Positions 33,658 through 42,085 of a stretch of 64,000 bases of DNA are shown piece by piece. Numbering within the stretch: position 1 is the first letter of the stretch; each line of letters begins with the position of its first letter. Both the position numbers and the translations under genes were made by a program. This DNA comes from SHXO01 sp964523885 (GTDB lineage: Bacteria > Pseudomonadota > Gammaproteobacteria > Burkholderiales > SHXO01). The DNA is taken from positions 1 to 64,000 of the forward strand of contig CAZFYX010000047.1 of assembly GCA_964523885.1 (NCBI GenBank), given 5' to 3'. Under the pieces are notes generated by a model, which was given only the letters and a program-made list of their open reading frames with translations, did no database searches and was not told the DNA's origin.

Positions 33658-34203
33658 ATGCGCACGCTGCTTGTCATCGTGGCGGTCCTGTTCGCGCTCT
33701 GCGCGCATGCAGAGGGCATACACGTCCGCTCGGCCGAGCTGCTGCCGGTGGAGGGCGGCTTCGCGCTGGAGGCGAACTACGAGATCAGCCTCACGCCTAC
33801 CCTCGAGGACGCGCTGGTGCGGGGACTGGCGCTGACTTTCGTCACCGAGTTCGAGCTGGTCTATCCGCGCTGGTGGACGCTCAATCTGTGGAACCGCGAG
33901 GTGAGCGACTTCAAGGCCAGGCACCGGCTGTCGTACAACGCGCTCACCCGCCAGTACCGGATCTCCTTCGGCACCCTGCACCAGAACTTCGAGACCCTGG
34001 CCGAGGCGCTGGCCGTGCTGGGTCGGGTGCGGCGCCCGAACGCGGTCCCGGCCAGCGACGTCGATCCGGGCGTGGTGTACGAAGCGGCGCTGCGCATGCG
34101 GCTGGACACCTCCCGCCTGCCCAAGCCGCTGCAGGTCGACGCGCTCGCCTCGCGCGACTGGAACCTGTCCTCGGACTGGTACCGCTGGACCTTCACGCCA
34201 TGA
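33658..34203 (+). CDS. DUF4390 secreted protein
   Basis: 181 residues with a signal peptide (MRTLLVIVAVLFALCAHA) and a mature domain of the DUF4390 family, which is nearly always found between rsmB and the ntrY-like kinase in betaproteobacteria. Recognisable elements are NYEISLTPTLEDALVRGLALTF and the tryptophan-rich end SSDWYRWTFTP. Its function is unknown; conserved linkage to the kinase suggests an envelope role sensed by, or acting with, NtrY. The ATG was chosen to begin the signal peptide; a GTG 36 bases upstream is possible. The stop overlaps the kinase start by four bases. Confidence 0.88.
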   Translation: MRTLLVIVAVLFALCAHAEGIHVRSAELLPVEGGFALEANYEISLTPTLEDALVRGLALTFVTEFELVYPRWWTLNLWNREVSDFKARHRLSYNALTRQYRISFGTLHQNFETLAEALAVLGRVRRPNAVPASDVDPGVVYEAALRMRLDTSRLPKPLQVDALASRDWNLSSDWYRWTFTP

Positions 34204-36401
34204 GGAACACCCTGCACACGGTGCGCAAGTCGCTGCTGCCGCGCGGCATGAAATACGTGATCGGGCTCGTGCTGCTGGTGGGTGCGCTCATGCTCTACCT
34301 GCTGTCGAAGGCGAGTGCGAACTCCCCGCTGTTCGCGCGCGACCTGCGCTCGCTCCTGGTGCTGGGTGTGGCGCTGGTGCTCGGCCTGCTGGTGCTGGTG
34401 GGCTACCAGCTGCTCGCCCTGCGCCGCCGGGTGCGGGCGGGAACCTTCGGCTCCAAGCTCACGGTACGGCTGGTGCTCCTCTTCAGCCTGGTGGCCGTGC
34501 TGCCCGGCGCGCTGGTCTATTCGGTGTCGGTCCAGTTCCTCAACAAGAGCATCGAGTCGTGGTTCAACGTGCGCGTGGACAAGGCGCTGGAGGGCGGGTT
34601 GAGCCTGGGCCGCACCACCCTGGACAACATGCTGCGCGACCTGACTCACAAGGCCGAAGCGATGTCGCTCGCCCTCGACGACCTGCCGCCCACGCGCCTG
34701 GTGACCGGGCTGAACCAGTTGCGGGAACAGGCGGCGGTGCAGGAGGCCGCGGTCTTCCTGCCCGACGGCACCGTGCTCGCGTTCTCCGGGACCGAGGGAG
34801 CCGGCCTCATGCCCAACCCGCTTCCCGCGGGCGCTGCGCGCCAGGTGCGGCTGCAGCAGCCCTACCGAGAAGTCGACACCGATGCCCCGCAGGGCCTGGT
34901 GCTGCGGGTGGTGGTGCCCATCAACTCCCCGGCGGGCGGCACCCACGCGCTGCAACTCGTGCAGCCGGTTGCCACCCCGCTTGCCCGCGACATGAGCCTG
35001 GTGCAGAGCATGTACGAGGACTACCAGGAGCTGTCGATGGCACGCAACGGCCTGAAGCGGCTGTACGGACTGTCGCTGACCCTGGCGTTGCTGCTGGCGC
35101 TGCTGTCGGCACTGGTGCTGGCGATCCTGTTCAGCGAGCGCCTGTCCGCGCCGCTCGTGCTGCTTGCGGCCGGCACCCGCGCCGTCGCCCAGGGCGACTT
35201 CAGCCAGCGCCATCCGGTGCGCAGCCAGGATGAGCTGGGGGTGCTGACCGACTCCTTCAACCGCATGACAACCCAGCTCGCCGAAGCGCGCGCGGTGGCG
35301 TTGCGCAACCAGGAGCAACTGCAGGCGGCCAATGGCTACCTGGAGAGCGTGCTCGCCAAGCTGTCGGCCGGCGTGCTGTCCTTCGACCACGAGCACCGGT
35401 TGCGCTCCGCCAATCCGAGCGCTGAGCAGATCCTCGCGGTCCCGCTGCAGCCGCTGATCGGCAAGCCACTCGAGGACTGGGCCGGGCACAGCGCGGGCAT
35501 CGCCGAAGTGGCGCAGGCGATCCTCGAGGCCATCATCGCCGGCGGCGCGGGCGAATGGGAAAAGCAGCTCGAGACCGGCAGCGCCAGCGCCAACAAGGTG
35601 CTGCGCATGCGCGGCAGCGCGCTGCCCGAGAGCGAGAGCGGCTTCGTGGTGGTGTTCGACGACATCACCCGCCTGCTGCAGGCGCAGCGGCACGCGGCGT
35701 GGGGCGAAGTGGCGCGGCGGCTCGCACACGAGATCAAGAATCCGCTCACGCCCATCCAGCTGTCGGCCGAGCGGCTCGAGCACCGCCTGGCCGCGAAGCT
35801 CGCCGAGCCCGACGCGGCGATGCTGTCGCGCTCCACACGCACGATCGTCAAGCAGGTCGCGCAGCTCAAGGGGATGGTGGACGCCTTCAGCCAGTACGCA
35901 CGCAGCCCGGAGATGCAGCTGCAGCCGCTCGACCTGAACATGCTGGTGCGCGAAGTGCTCACCCTGTACGAGGCGCACCGGCCGGCCGTCGTGCCCGACC
36001 TGCAGGAGGACCTGCCTGCAGTGCGCGGGGATCCGGCCCGGCTGCGCCAGGTGATCCACAACCTGCTCCAGAACGCAGAGCAGGCGGTCGCGGAGAGCAG
36101 TGCGCCGCGCATCCGGGTGCGCACCCGCCTGGAGGGTGCAGTCGCCCGGCTGACCGTCTCGGACAATGGTCCCGGCTTTCCGGCCGACGTCCTGCAGCGC
36201 GTGTTCGAGCCTTACGTGACGACGCGCGCCAAGGGTACCGGACTGGGCTTGGCGATCGTCAAGAAGATCATGGAGGAGCACAGCGGCAGCATCGAGATCG
36301 CGAACGCCGAAAGCGGCGGCGCGCAGGTCGCGGTCACGCTGCCGATCGCGGGCCAGGCGGCCGTGGAGGACCGGCCGCGCATGAACGCACAGGCGGGATA
36401 G
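34200..36401 (+). CDS. ntrY: NtrY-type membrane sensor histidine kinase
   Basis: 733-residue kinase. Membrane segments lie at about 19-36, 51-73, 90-111 and 289-311, with a periplasmic region of about 175 residues between the third and fourth. A HAMP domain follows (about 312-365), then a PAS domain (about 380-490), HisKA with phospho-acceptor H510 in RRLAHEIKNPLTPIQ, and HATPase motifs NLLQNAEQAV, DNGPGFP and KGTGLGLAI. The NtrY architecture (three initial helices, then one) fits. In other proteobacteria NtrY responds to nitrogen or redox state; the signal here is unknown. Confidence 0.94.
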   Translation: MRNTLHTVRKSLLPRGMKYVIGLVLLVGALMLYLLSKASANSPLFARDLRSLLVLGVALVLGLLVLVGYQLLALRRRVRAGTFGSKLTVRLVLLFSLVAVLPGALVYSVSVQFLNKSIESWFNVRVDKALEGGLSLGRTTLDNMLRDLTHKAEAMSLALDDLPPTRLVTGLNQLREQAAVQEAAVFLPDGTVLAFSGTEGAGLMPNPLPAGAARQVRLQQPYREVDTDAPQGLVLRVVVPINSPAGGTHALQLVQPVATPLARDMSLVQSMYEDYQELSMARNGLKRLYGLSLTLALLLALLSALVLAILFSERLSAPLVLLAAGTRAVAQGDFSQRHPVRSQDELGVLTDSFNRMTTQLAEARAVALRNQEQLQAANGYLESVLAKLSAGVLSFDHEHRLRSANPSAEQILAVPLQPLIGKPLEDWAGHSAGIAEVAQAILEAIIAGGAGEWEKQLETGSASANKVLRMRGSALPESESGFVVVFDDITRLLQAQRHAAWGEVARRLAHEIKNPLTPIQLSAERLEHRLAAKLAEPDAAMLSRSTRTIVKQVAQLKGMVDAFSQYARSPEMQLQPLDLNMLVREVLTLYEAHRPAVVPDLQEDLPAVRGDPARLRQVIHNLLQNAEQAVAESSAPRIRVRTRLEGAVARLTVSDNGPGFPADVLQRVFEPYVTTRAKGTGLGLAIVKKIMEEHSGSIEIANAESGGAQVAVTLPIAGQAAVEDRPRMNAQAG

Positions 36402-36405
36402 GAAC

Positions 36406-37665
36406 ATGAGCCAGATCCTGGTGGTCGACGACGAGATTGGAATCCGCGAGCTGCTGTCCGAGATCCTGCGCGAGGAGGGACATCAGGTGCGGCTGGCGGA
36501 GAACGCAGGCGAGGCGCGCCTGCTGCGCAACCGCACGCGGCCCGATCTCGTGCTGCTCGACATCTGGATGCCCGACATGGACGGCATCAGCCTGCTCAAG
36601 GAGTGGGCCGGCAATGGCCAGCTCACCATGCCGGTGGTGATGATGTCCGGGCACGGCACCATCGACACGGCGGTGGAGGCGACCCAAATCGGCGCCTATG
36701 CCTTCCTGGAGAAGCCGATCGCGCTGCAGAAGCTGCTGGCCACCGTGGGCCAGGCGCTGCGCCAGCCGCCGCCGGCGACGCAGTCGCCTTCGGTCATGCT
36801 CGCGTTCCTGGGCCGCGCGCCCATCGTCACCGAGCTCAAGCAGCGCCTGGAGACGCTGAAGGGACTGAAGATCCCGGTCCTGCTGCACGGGGAGCCGGGC
36901 TGCGGGAAGTCGCTGTGCGCACGCTACCTGCACCACGCGAACACGCCGTGGATCGCGCCCGAGAGCTTCCAGGTGCTCGACGATCCGGCCAACAACCTCG
37001 TGGGACAGGCCGCCGAGGGCACGCTGTTCCTGCATGAGGTGAGCGATCTCACCCTCCTGCAGCAGCGCAACCTGCTGGCCCAGGTCGGCAAGCTCGAGCG
37101 CTACCATACCCGGCTGATCTGCTCCACCGCGCGCTCCCTGCCGCGGCTGGTCGCCGAGGGTGGCTTCGACTCCCGCCTGTACGCGTCGATCAGCCAGGTG
37201 CAGTTGCGCGTGCCCGCGCTGCGCGAGCACTCCGAGGACATCCCGGAGATCGCCAGGCTCACCCTCAACCGCCTGGTGGAGAGCAAGCAGGTGCCCGCGC
37301 GCGTGCTCAGCACCGCCGCGCTCAATGCGCTGCGGGTGTCGGACTGGCCGGGCAACCTCACCCAGCTGGAAAACGTGGTGCGCACGCTCGCCCTGCTCGC
37401 CCCGGCGCACGAGATCGGGTTGACGGACGTGAACAATGCGGTCACCAGCCTCGACCAGCCGCTCGCTTCCGCCGCACCGCCGCTGCCGCTCGACCAGCAG
37501 CTGCGCGAGGCCCGTGACGCGTTCGAGCGGCTCTACTTCGAGTATCACATCGCCCGCGAGGGCTCCAACATGAGCCGCGTCGCCGAGCGCGTCGGGCTGG
37601 AGCGCACCCACCTCTACCGCAAGCTCAAGCAGCTGGGCATCCGCATCAACCGCAAGGAGTCCTGA
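36406..37665 (+). CDS. ntrX: NtrX-type response regulator with degenerate sigma-54 AAA+ domain
   Basis: 419 residues. The receiver domain has D52 (LLDIWMPDMDG) and K103 (FLEKPI). Walker A GEPGCGKS is at 162-169. The segment from there to the Walker B position is only about 35 residues and lacks the GAFTGA loop that touches sigma-54; Walker B itself reads GTLFLHEV, with His replacing the catalytic Asp. A Fis-type helix-turn-helix (SRVAERVGLERTHLYRKLKQLGI) ends the protein. It therefore probably binds DNA in a phosphorylation-dependent way without activating sigma-54. It is four bases after the kinase gene. Confidence 0.92.
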   Translation: MSQILVVDDEIGIRELLSEILREEGHQVRLAENAGEARLLRNRTRPDLVLLDIWMPDMDGISLLKEWAGNGQLTMPVVMMSGHGTIDTAVEATQIGAYAFLEKPIALQKLLATVGQALRQPPPATQSPSVMLAFLGRAPIVTELKQRLETLKGLKIPVLLHGEPGCGKSLCARYLHHANTPWIAPESFQVLDDPANNLVGQAAEGTLFLHEVSDLTLLQQRNLLAQVGKLERYHTRLICSTARSLPRLVAEGGFDSRLYASISQVQLRVPALREHSEDIPEIARLTLNRLVESKQVPARVLSTAALNALRVSDWPGNLTQLENVVRTLALLAPAHEIGLTDVNNAVTSLDQPLASAAPPLPLDQQLREARDAFERLYFEYHIAREGSNMSRVAERVGLERTHLYRKLKQLGIRINRKES

Positions 37666-37714
37666 GCCCGCCAGGCGCTCGCAGCACCGGGCACGTCCGG
37701 CGCTGCGTCCAAGG

Positions 37715-37741
37715 TTGCGGCAGGGCATCTCCCCTTATAAT
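37715..37741 (+). promoter_or_regulatory. Predicted promoter of tkt
   Basis: A perfect TATAAT (-10, 37736-37741) is preceded by TTGCGG (37715-37720) at 15-base spacing. The transcript would start near 37748, leaving a leader of about 46 bases before the tkt ATG. The -35 and spacing are poor, the -10 strong. Confidence 0.45.
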
Positions 37742-37793
37742 CCGATGCGGGAGTGTGGTGTCACGGGGCTCTAACCTTGGGCGGAATGGATTG

Positions 37794-39785
37794 ATGGCAA
37801 CCAGACAGGATCTCGCCAACGCGCTGCGGGCGCTGGCGATGGACGCGGTACAGAAGGCCAATTCCGGCCATCCCGGCATGCCGATGGGCATGGCCGAGAT
37901 CGCCGAGGTGGTGTGGAACCACCACTTGCGCTTCAATCCGGCCAACCCAGCGTGGCCGGACCGCGACCGCTTCGTCGTGTCCAACGGGCATGGCTCGATG
38001 CTGCTGTACGCGCTGCTGCACCTGACCGGCTTCGACCTGCCGATGGACGAGCTCAAGCGCTTCCGCCAGCTGCACTCGAAGACGCCCGGCCACCCGGAAT
38101 TCGGCATGACGCCCGGGGTCGAGACGACCACCGGACCGCTGGGGCAGGGCATCAGCAATGCCGTGGGCATGGCGATCGCCGAACGCGTCCTGGCCGCCCG
38201 CTTCAACCGGCCCGGGTTCGAGATCGTCAACCACCACACCTACGTGTTCCTCGGCGACGGCTGCATGATGGAGGGGATCTCGCACGAGTCCTGCGCCCTG
38301 GCCGGGACGCTGGGGCTGGGCAAGCTGATCGCGCTCTACGACGACAACGGCATCTCGATCGACGGCCATGTGCAGGGCTGGTTCACCGACGACACGCCCA
38401 AGCGGTTCGAGGCCTACGGCTGGCACGTGGTGCGCCACGTCGACGGTCACAGCTTCGAGGCGGTGAACGCCGCGGTGGAGCAGGCCAGGGCCGTGACCGA
38501 CCGGCCCAGCCTGATCTGCTGCAAGACCATCATCGGCAAGGGTTCGCCGAACAAGGCGGACAGCCACGACTCGCACGGCTCGCCGCTGGGCGAGAAGGAA
38601 GTCGCCGCCACGCGCGAGCACATCGGCTGGAAGTATCCCGCGTTCGAGATTCCCGATGACGTGTATGCCGGCTGGGACGCGCGGCTACGCGGCGCCGGGC
38701 TGGAGAGGCTCTGGAGCAACCGTTTCGAGGAGTACAGCCGAGAGCATCCGGAACTTGCGGCCGAGTTCAAGCGCCGCATGAGCGGCGCCTTGCCCGCCGA
38801 CTGGCGCGAAGCGGCTGCGGCCTTCGTCGAGCTTACCGTGCAGAAGGCCGAGACGATTGCCACCCGCAAGGCTTCGCAGAACTCGATCGAAGCCCTGGCG
38901 CCGGCCTTGCCCGAGCTGATCGGCGGCTCCGCCGACCTCGCCTCCTCGAACCTCACCATGTGGTCGGGCTCGCGCCCGGTCCGCCACGGCGATGGCGGCA
39001 ACTACCTCTTCTACGGCGTGCGCGAGTTCGGCATGAGCGCCATCATGAACGGGCTCACGCTGCACGGCGGCTTCATCCCGTACGGCGGCACGTTCTTGAC
39101 CTTCTCTGACTACGCGCGCAACGCGCTGCGCATGGCCGCCCTGATGCGCATCCGCAGCATCTTCGTGTTCACGCACGACTCCATCGGGCTCGGAGAGGAT
39201 GGCCCGACCCATCAGCCGATCGAGCATCCCGCCGCGCTGCGCCTGATACCACATCTGGACGTCTGGCGTCCGTGCGACACCGTAGAGACAGCGGTGGCCT
39301 GGATCCACGCGATCGAGCGCGCGGACGGTCCCTCTGCGCTGCTGTTTTCGCGCCAGAACCTGCCCTTCGTCGAGCGTACCGGCGCGCAGCGTGCGGCGAT
39401 CGCGCGCGGCGGGTATGTCATCGCGGACGGGGCCCGCCCGCAGGTGGCGCTGATCGCGACCGGATCGGAGGTCGCTCTCTCGCTGCAGGCGCAGAAGGCG
39501 CTGGCCGAGGCCGGCGTCTCCGCGCGCGTGGTGTCGATGCCCTCGACCACCGTATTCGACCGCCAGGACGACGCCTACCGTGAATCGGTCCTGCCGCGCG
39601 GCATGCCGCGGGTCGCGATCGAGGCGGGTGTCACCGATTTCTGGCGCAAGTATGTCGGCCTGGAAGGTGCGGTGGTGGGCATCGACCGCTTCGGCGAATC
39701 GGCCCCGGCGGGCGAGCTGTTCAAGCTCTTCGGCTTCACCGTTCCCAACGTCGTGGAGACCGTGCAGCGGGTGCTGCGCGGATAG
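37794..39785 (+). CDS. tkt: Transketolase
   Basis: 663-residue thiamine-diphosphate enzyme of the pentose phosphate pathway (and of the Calvin cycle where present). It has KANSGHPGMPMGMAEIA, the ThDP motif GDGCMMEGISHES (about 155-167) ending with the conserved Asn segment, and the C-terminal GSEVALSLQAQKALAEAG. Length is that of E. coli TktA. The ATG at 37794 starts MATRQDLANALRALAMDA; an upstream GTG in frame is ignored. It heads a plus-strand run of sugar-metabolism genes. Confidence 0.97.
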   Translation: MATRQDLANALRALAMDAVQKANSGHPGMPMGMAEIAEVVWNHHLRFNPANPAWPDRDRFVVSNGHGSMLLYALLHLTGFDLPMDELKRFRQLHSKTPGHPEFGMTPGVETTTGPLGQGISNAVGMAIAERVLAARFNRPGFEIVNHHTYVFLGDGCMMEGISHESCALAGTLGLGKLIALYDDNGISIDGHVQGWFTDDTPKRFEAYGWHVVRHVDGHSFEAVNAAVEQARAVTDRPSLICCKTIIGKGSPNKADSHDSHGSPLGEKEVAATREHIGWKYPAFEIPDDVYAGWDARLRGAGLERLWSNRFEEYSREHPELAAEFKRRMSGALPADWREAAAAFVELTVQKAETIATRKASQNSIEALAPALPELIGGSADLASSNLTMWSGSRPVRHGDGGNYLFYGVREFGMSAIMNGLTLHGGFIPYGGTFLTFSDYARNALRMAALMRIRSIFVFTHDSIGLGEDGPTHQPIEHPAALRLIPHLDVWRPCDTVETAVAWIHAIERADGPSALLFSRQNLPFVERTGAQRAAIARGGYVIADGARPQVALIATGSEVALSLQAQKALAEAGVSARVVSMPSTTVFDRQDDAYRESVLPRGMPRVAIEAGVTDFWRKYVGLEGAVVGIDRFGESAPAGELFKLFGFTVPNVVETVQRVLRG

Positions 39786-39807
39786 CCGGGACGGAGGCGG
39801 CGGCGCG

Positions 39808-40752
39808 GTGCGTCTCCTCGCCGACATCGGCGGCACCAACGCACGCTTCGCGCTGCTGCCGCCCGGCGGCGGCGCTCCCGAACAGGAACGCAGCGTCCCG
39901 TGCGCGGACTACGTCGGGCTGGAGCAGGCCGCACGCGCCTACCTCGCCAGCGTGGGCAACCCGCCGGTGCGCGAAGCGGCCATCGACGTCGCGACCGCCG
40001 TCACCGGCGACCTCGTCCGGCTGACCAACAGCCCCTGGGCGTTCTCGATCGAACAGACCCGCCAGCAGCTGGGGCTGGAGCGGCTGCTGGTGCTCAACGA
40101 CTTCACCGCGCTCGCGCTGGCACTGCCGCGCCTGCCTGCGCAAGCCGTCCGGCAGGTCGGACGCGGTGCGCCGGTGCCGGGCGCTGCGATCGCATTGATC
40201 GGACCGGGCACCGGACTGGGCGTCTCGGGCCTGCTGCCCTGCGGCCCGCGCTGGACGCCGATCCAGGGCGAGGGCGGCCATGCCGCGTTCAGCCCGATGA
40301 CGGAGCGGGAGGACGCCGTCCTCGGCGTCCTGCGCGAGCGCTTCGGCCACGTGTCGACCGAACGGCTGGTCAGCGGCCCCGGTCTGGCGAACCTGTACGA
40401 AGCGCTGTGCAAGCTGGAGCGGGCGCCTGTGCGCGGACTGACCCCGGAGCAGATCTCGGCCCAGGGAGTGGCCGGGACGGACTCGCACTGTGCGGAAGCG
40501 TTGGCCATGTTCTGTGCGGCGCTCGGTACCGCGGCGGCGAACCTGGCGCTCACACTGGGTGCACGCGGCGGGGTCTACATCGGCGGCGGCATCGTGCCCA
40601 GGCTCGGCGCGTCCTTCGACGCGTCCCCGTTCCGCAGTCGCTTCGAGCACAAGGGCCGGTTCTCGGCCTACCTCGCCGCGGTCCCAACCTGCGTCATCAC
40701 GGCCGAGTACCCGGCGCTTACCGGGCTCGCCGCCGCCCTGGAGACCGAATAG
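39808..40752 (+). CDS. glk: Glucokinase (hexokinase-type, Glk family)
   Basis: 314-residue ATP-dependent glucokinase. The phosphate-1 loop is ADIGGTNARFAL (residues 5-16); further family marks are VLNDFTALALALP, GPGTGLGVSGL and GEGGHAAF. GTG start with a GGAGG ribosome-binding site ten bases upstream. It lies between tkt and gap, 22 bases after tkt, so it is likely part of the same transcript. Its presence indicates glucose or glucose-oligomer use, or glycogen turnover, rather than PTS entry. Confidence 0.93.
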   Translation: MRLLADIGGTNARFALLPPGGGAPEQERSVPCADYVGLEQAARAYLASVGNPPVREAAIDVATAVTGDLVRLTNSPWAFSIEQTRQQLGLERLLVLNDFTALALALPRLPAQAVRQVGRGAPVPGAAIALIGPGTGLGVSGLLPCGPRWTPIQGEGGHAAFSPMTEREDAVLGVLRERFGHVSTERLVSGPGLANLYEALCKLERAPVRGLTPEQISAQGVAGTDSHCAEALAMFCAALGTAAANLALTLGARGGVYIGGGIVPRLGASFDASPFRSRFEHKGRFSAYLAAVPTCVITAEYPALTGLAAALETE

Positions 40753-40840
40753 CACCGCGCCGGCGGCGGCCTCGCACCGCACCGTAAAGCGACTCGTTCA
40801 CGGTCCTTTCGCACTTCAACCGGGTCATCTGGCGGTGCAG

Positions 40841-40846
40841 TAGAAT
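40841..40846 (+). promoter_or_regulatory. Possible -10 element upstream of gap
   Basis: TAGAAT, one mismatch from TATAAT, lies 40 bases before the gap ATG in the 133-base glk-gap gap. No good -35 is found at 16-18 bases, so a separate gap promoter is only tentative. Confidence 0.3.
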
Positions 40847-40885
40847 TGGGCCGATCCCACGTGTCCCTCTCCCAGGAGCATCCCC

Positions 40886-41899
40886 ATGGCCATCCGCATC
40901 GCTATCAACGGTTACGGCCGCATCGGCCGAAACATCCTGCGCGCACTCTACGAATCGGGCCGCAACAAGGAGATCCAGATCGTCGCGGTCAACGACCTCG
41001 GCAGCCCGGAGACCAACGCCCACCTCACCCGCTATGACACCGCGCACGGCAAGTTCAACGGTACAGTCGCGGTGGACGGCGACGCCATGGTCGTCAACGG
41101 TGACCGCATCAAGGTCCTGGCCAACCGCGATCCCTCGCAGCTGCCCTGGGGCCAGCTCGGCGTGGACGTGGTGCTCGAGTGCACCGGCTACTTCACCAGC
41201 AAGGAGAAGGCCTCGGCCCACCTGAAGGGCGGCGCGCGCAAGGTGATTATCTCGGCGCCGGGCGGCAAGGACGTGGATGCCACCGTCGTGTACGGCGTCA
41301 ACCACAACGTGCTCAAGTCCAGCCACACCGTCATCTCGAATGCCTCGTGCACCACCAATTGCCTGGCCCCGCTGGTCAAGCCGCTGCACGAGAAGATCGG
41401 CGTGGTTGCCGGCCTGATGACCACCATCCACGCCTACACCAACGACCAGGTGCTCACCGACGTCTATCACGAGGACCTGCGCCGTGCGCGCTCGGCCACC
41501 ATGTCGATGATCCCGACCAAGACCGGTGCCGCCGCCGCGGTCGGCCTGGTGCTGCCGGAGCTCAACGGCAAGCTGGACGGCTACGCCATCCGCGTGCCCA
41601 CCATCAACGTGTCGATCGTCGACCTGACCTTCACCGCAAAGCGCGCCACCACCGTGGAAGAGGTCAACAGTATCCTGAAGGCAGCCTCGGAAGGTGAGCT
41701 GAAGGGCATCCTGGCGTACAACAAGGCGCCGCTGGTGTCGGTGGACTTCAACCACGACCCGCATTCGAGCACGTTCGACTCGACGCTGACCAAGGTGGCC
41801 GAAGGCACCCTGGTCAAGGTCTCGGCCTGGTATGACAACGAATGGGGCTTCAGCAATCGCATGCTCGATACCACCGTGGCCTTCATGAACGCAAAGTGA
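40886..41899 (+). CDS. gap: Glyceraldehyde-3-phosphate dehydrogenase, type I
   Basis: 337-residue glycolytic/Calvin-cycle dehydrogenase. It starts MAIRIAINGYGRIGRNILRAL and has catalytic C155 in SNASCTTNCLAP, followed by HAYTNDQ. The residue after the NAD-binding beta strand (VNDLGSPETNAHLTRYDTAHGKF) suggests the subgroup usual in betaproteobacteria, in which D at the NAD-specific position is replaced and NADP may be accepted; I cannot settle cofactor use from sequence alone. An AGGAG lies nine bases before the ATG. Confidence 0.96.
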   Translation: MAIRIAINGYGRIGRNILRALYESGRNKEIQIVAVNDLGSPETNAHLTRYDTAHGKFNGTVAVDGDAMVVNGDRIKVLANRDPSQLPWGQLGVDVVLECTGYFTSKEKASAHLKGGARKVIISAPGGKDVDATVVYGVNHNVLKSSHTVISNASCTTNCLAPLVKPLHEKIGVVAGLMTTIHAYTNDQVLTDVYHEDLRRARSATMSMIPTKTGAAAAVGLVLPELNGKLDGYAIRVPTINVSIVDLTFTAKRATTVEEVNSILKAASEGELKGILAYNKAPLVSVDFNHDPHSSTFDSTLTKVAEGTLVKVSAWYDNEWGFSNRMLDTTVAFMNAK

Positions 41900-41902
41900 C
41901 AA

Positions 41903-41973
41903 CGGGAGTGAGCCCCGTTCGTTGCGACGCAGGCTGACATCGCGCAGCGATGTCAAGGGCGGCTTCGCCGCCC
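41903..41973. repeat. Run of hairpins in the gap-pgk intergenic region
   Basis: After gap, ACGGG/CCCGT can pair weakly (about 41903-41919); then TGACATCGC (41935-41943) pairs perfectly with GCGATGTCA (41947-41955) and GGGCGG (41957-41962) with CCGCCC (41968-41973). There is no T-run. The 186-base gap shows nothing else gene-like. The structures may set relative gap and pgk mRNA stability. Confidence 0.6.
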
Positions 41974-42085
41974 GGCCGAAGTCACAACGAGTGGGGTCCC
42001 TCCGGCGTCAGCTTCGTTACCACTGCGCCGCGCAACTCCACAGGGTACTGCTTGAGCTGCCGCACCTAGACATCGCGGAACCCCC

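Noticed and set aside
33861..36407. 848-codon minus-strand open frame over the ntrY kinase
   Set aside because: Gln/His/Arg-rich antisense shadow with no recognisable domain; the opposite strand has a full kinase.
40841..40865. CACGTG-containing sequence upstream of gap as a third parS site
   Set aside because: Only the CACGTG core is shared; the flanks (CCCACGTGTCCC) do not match the 16-mer.
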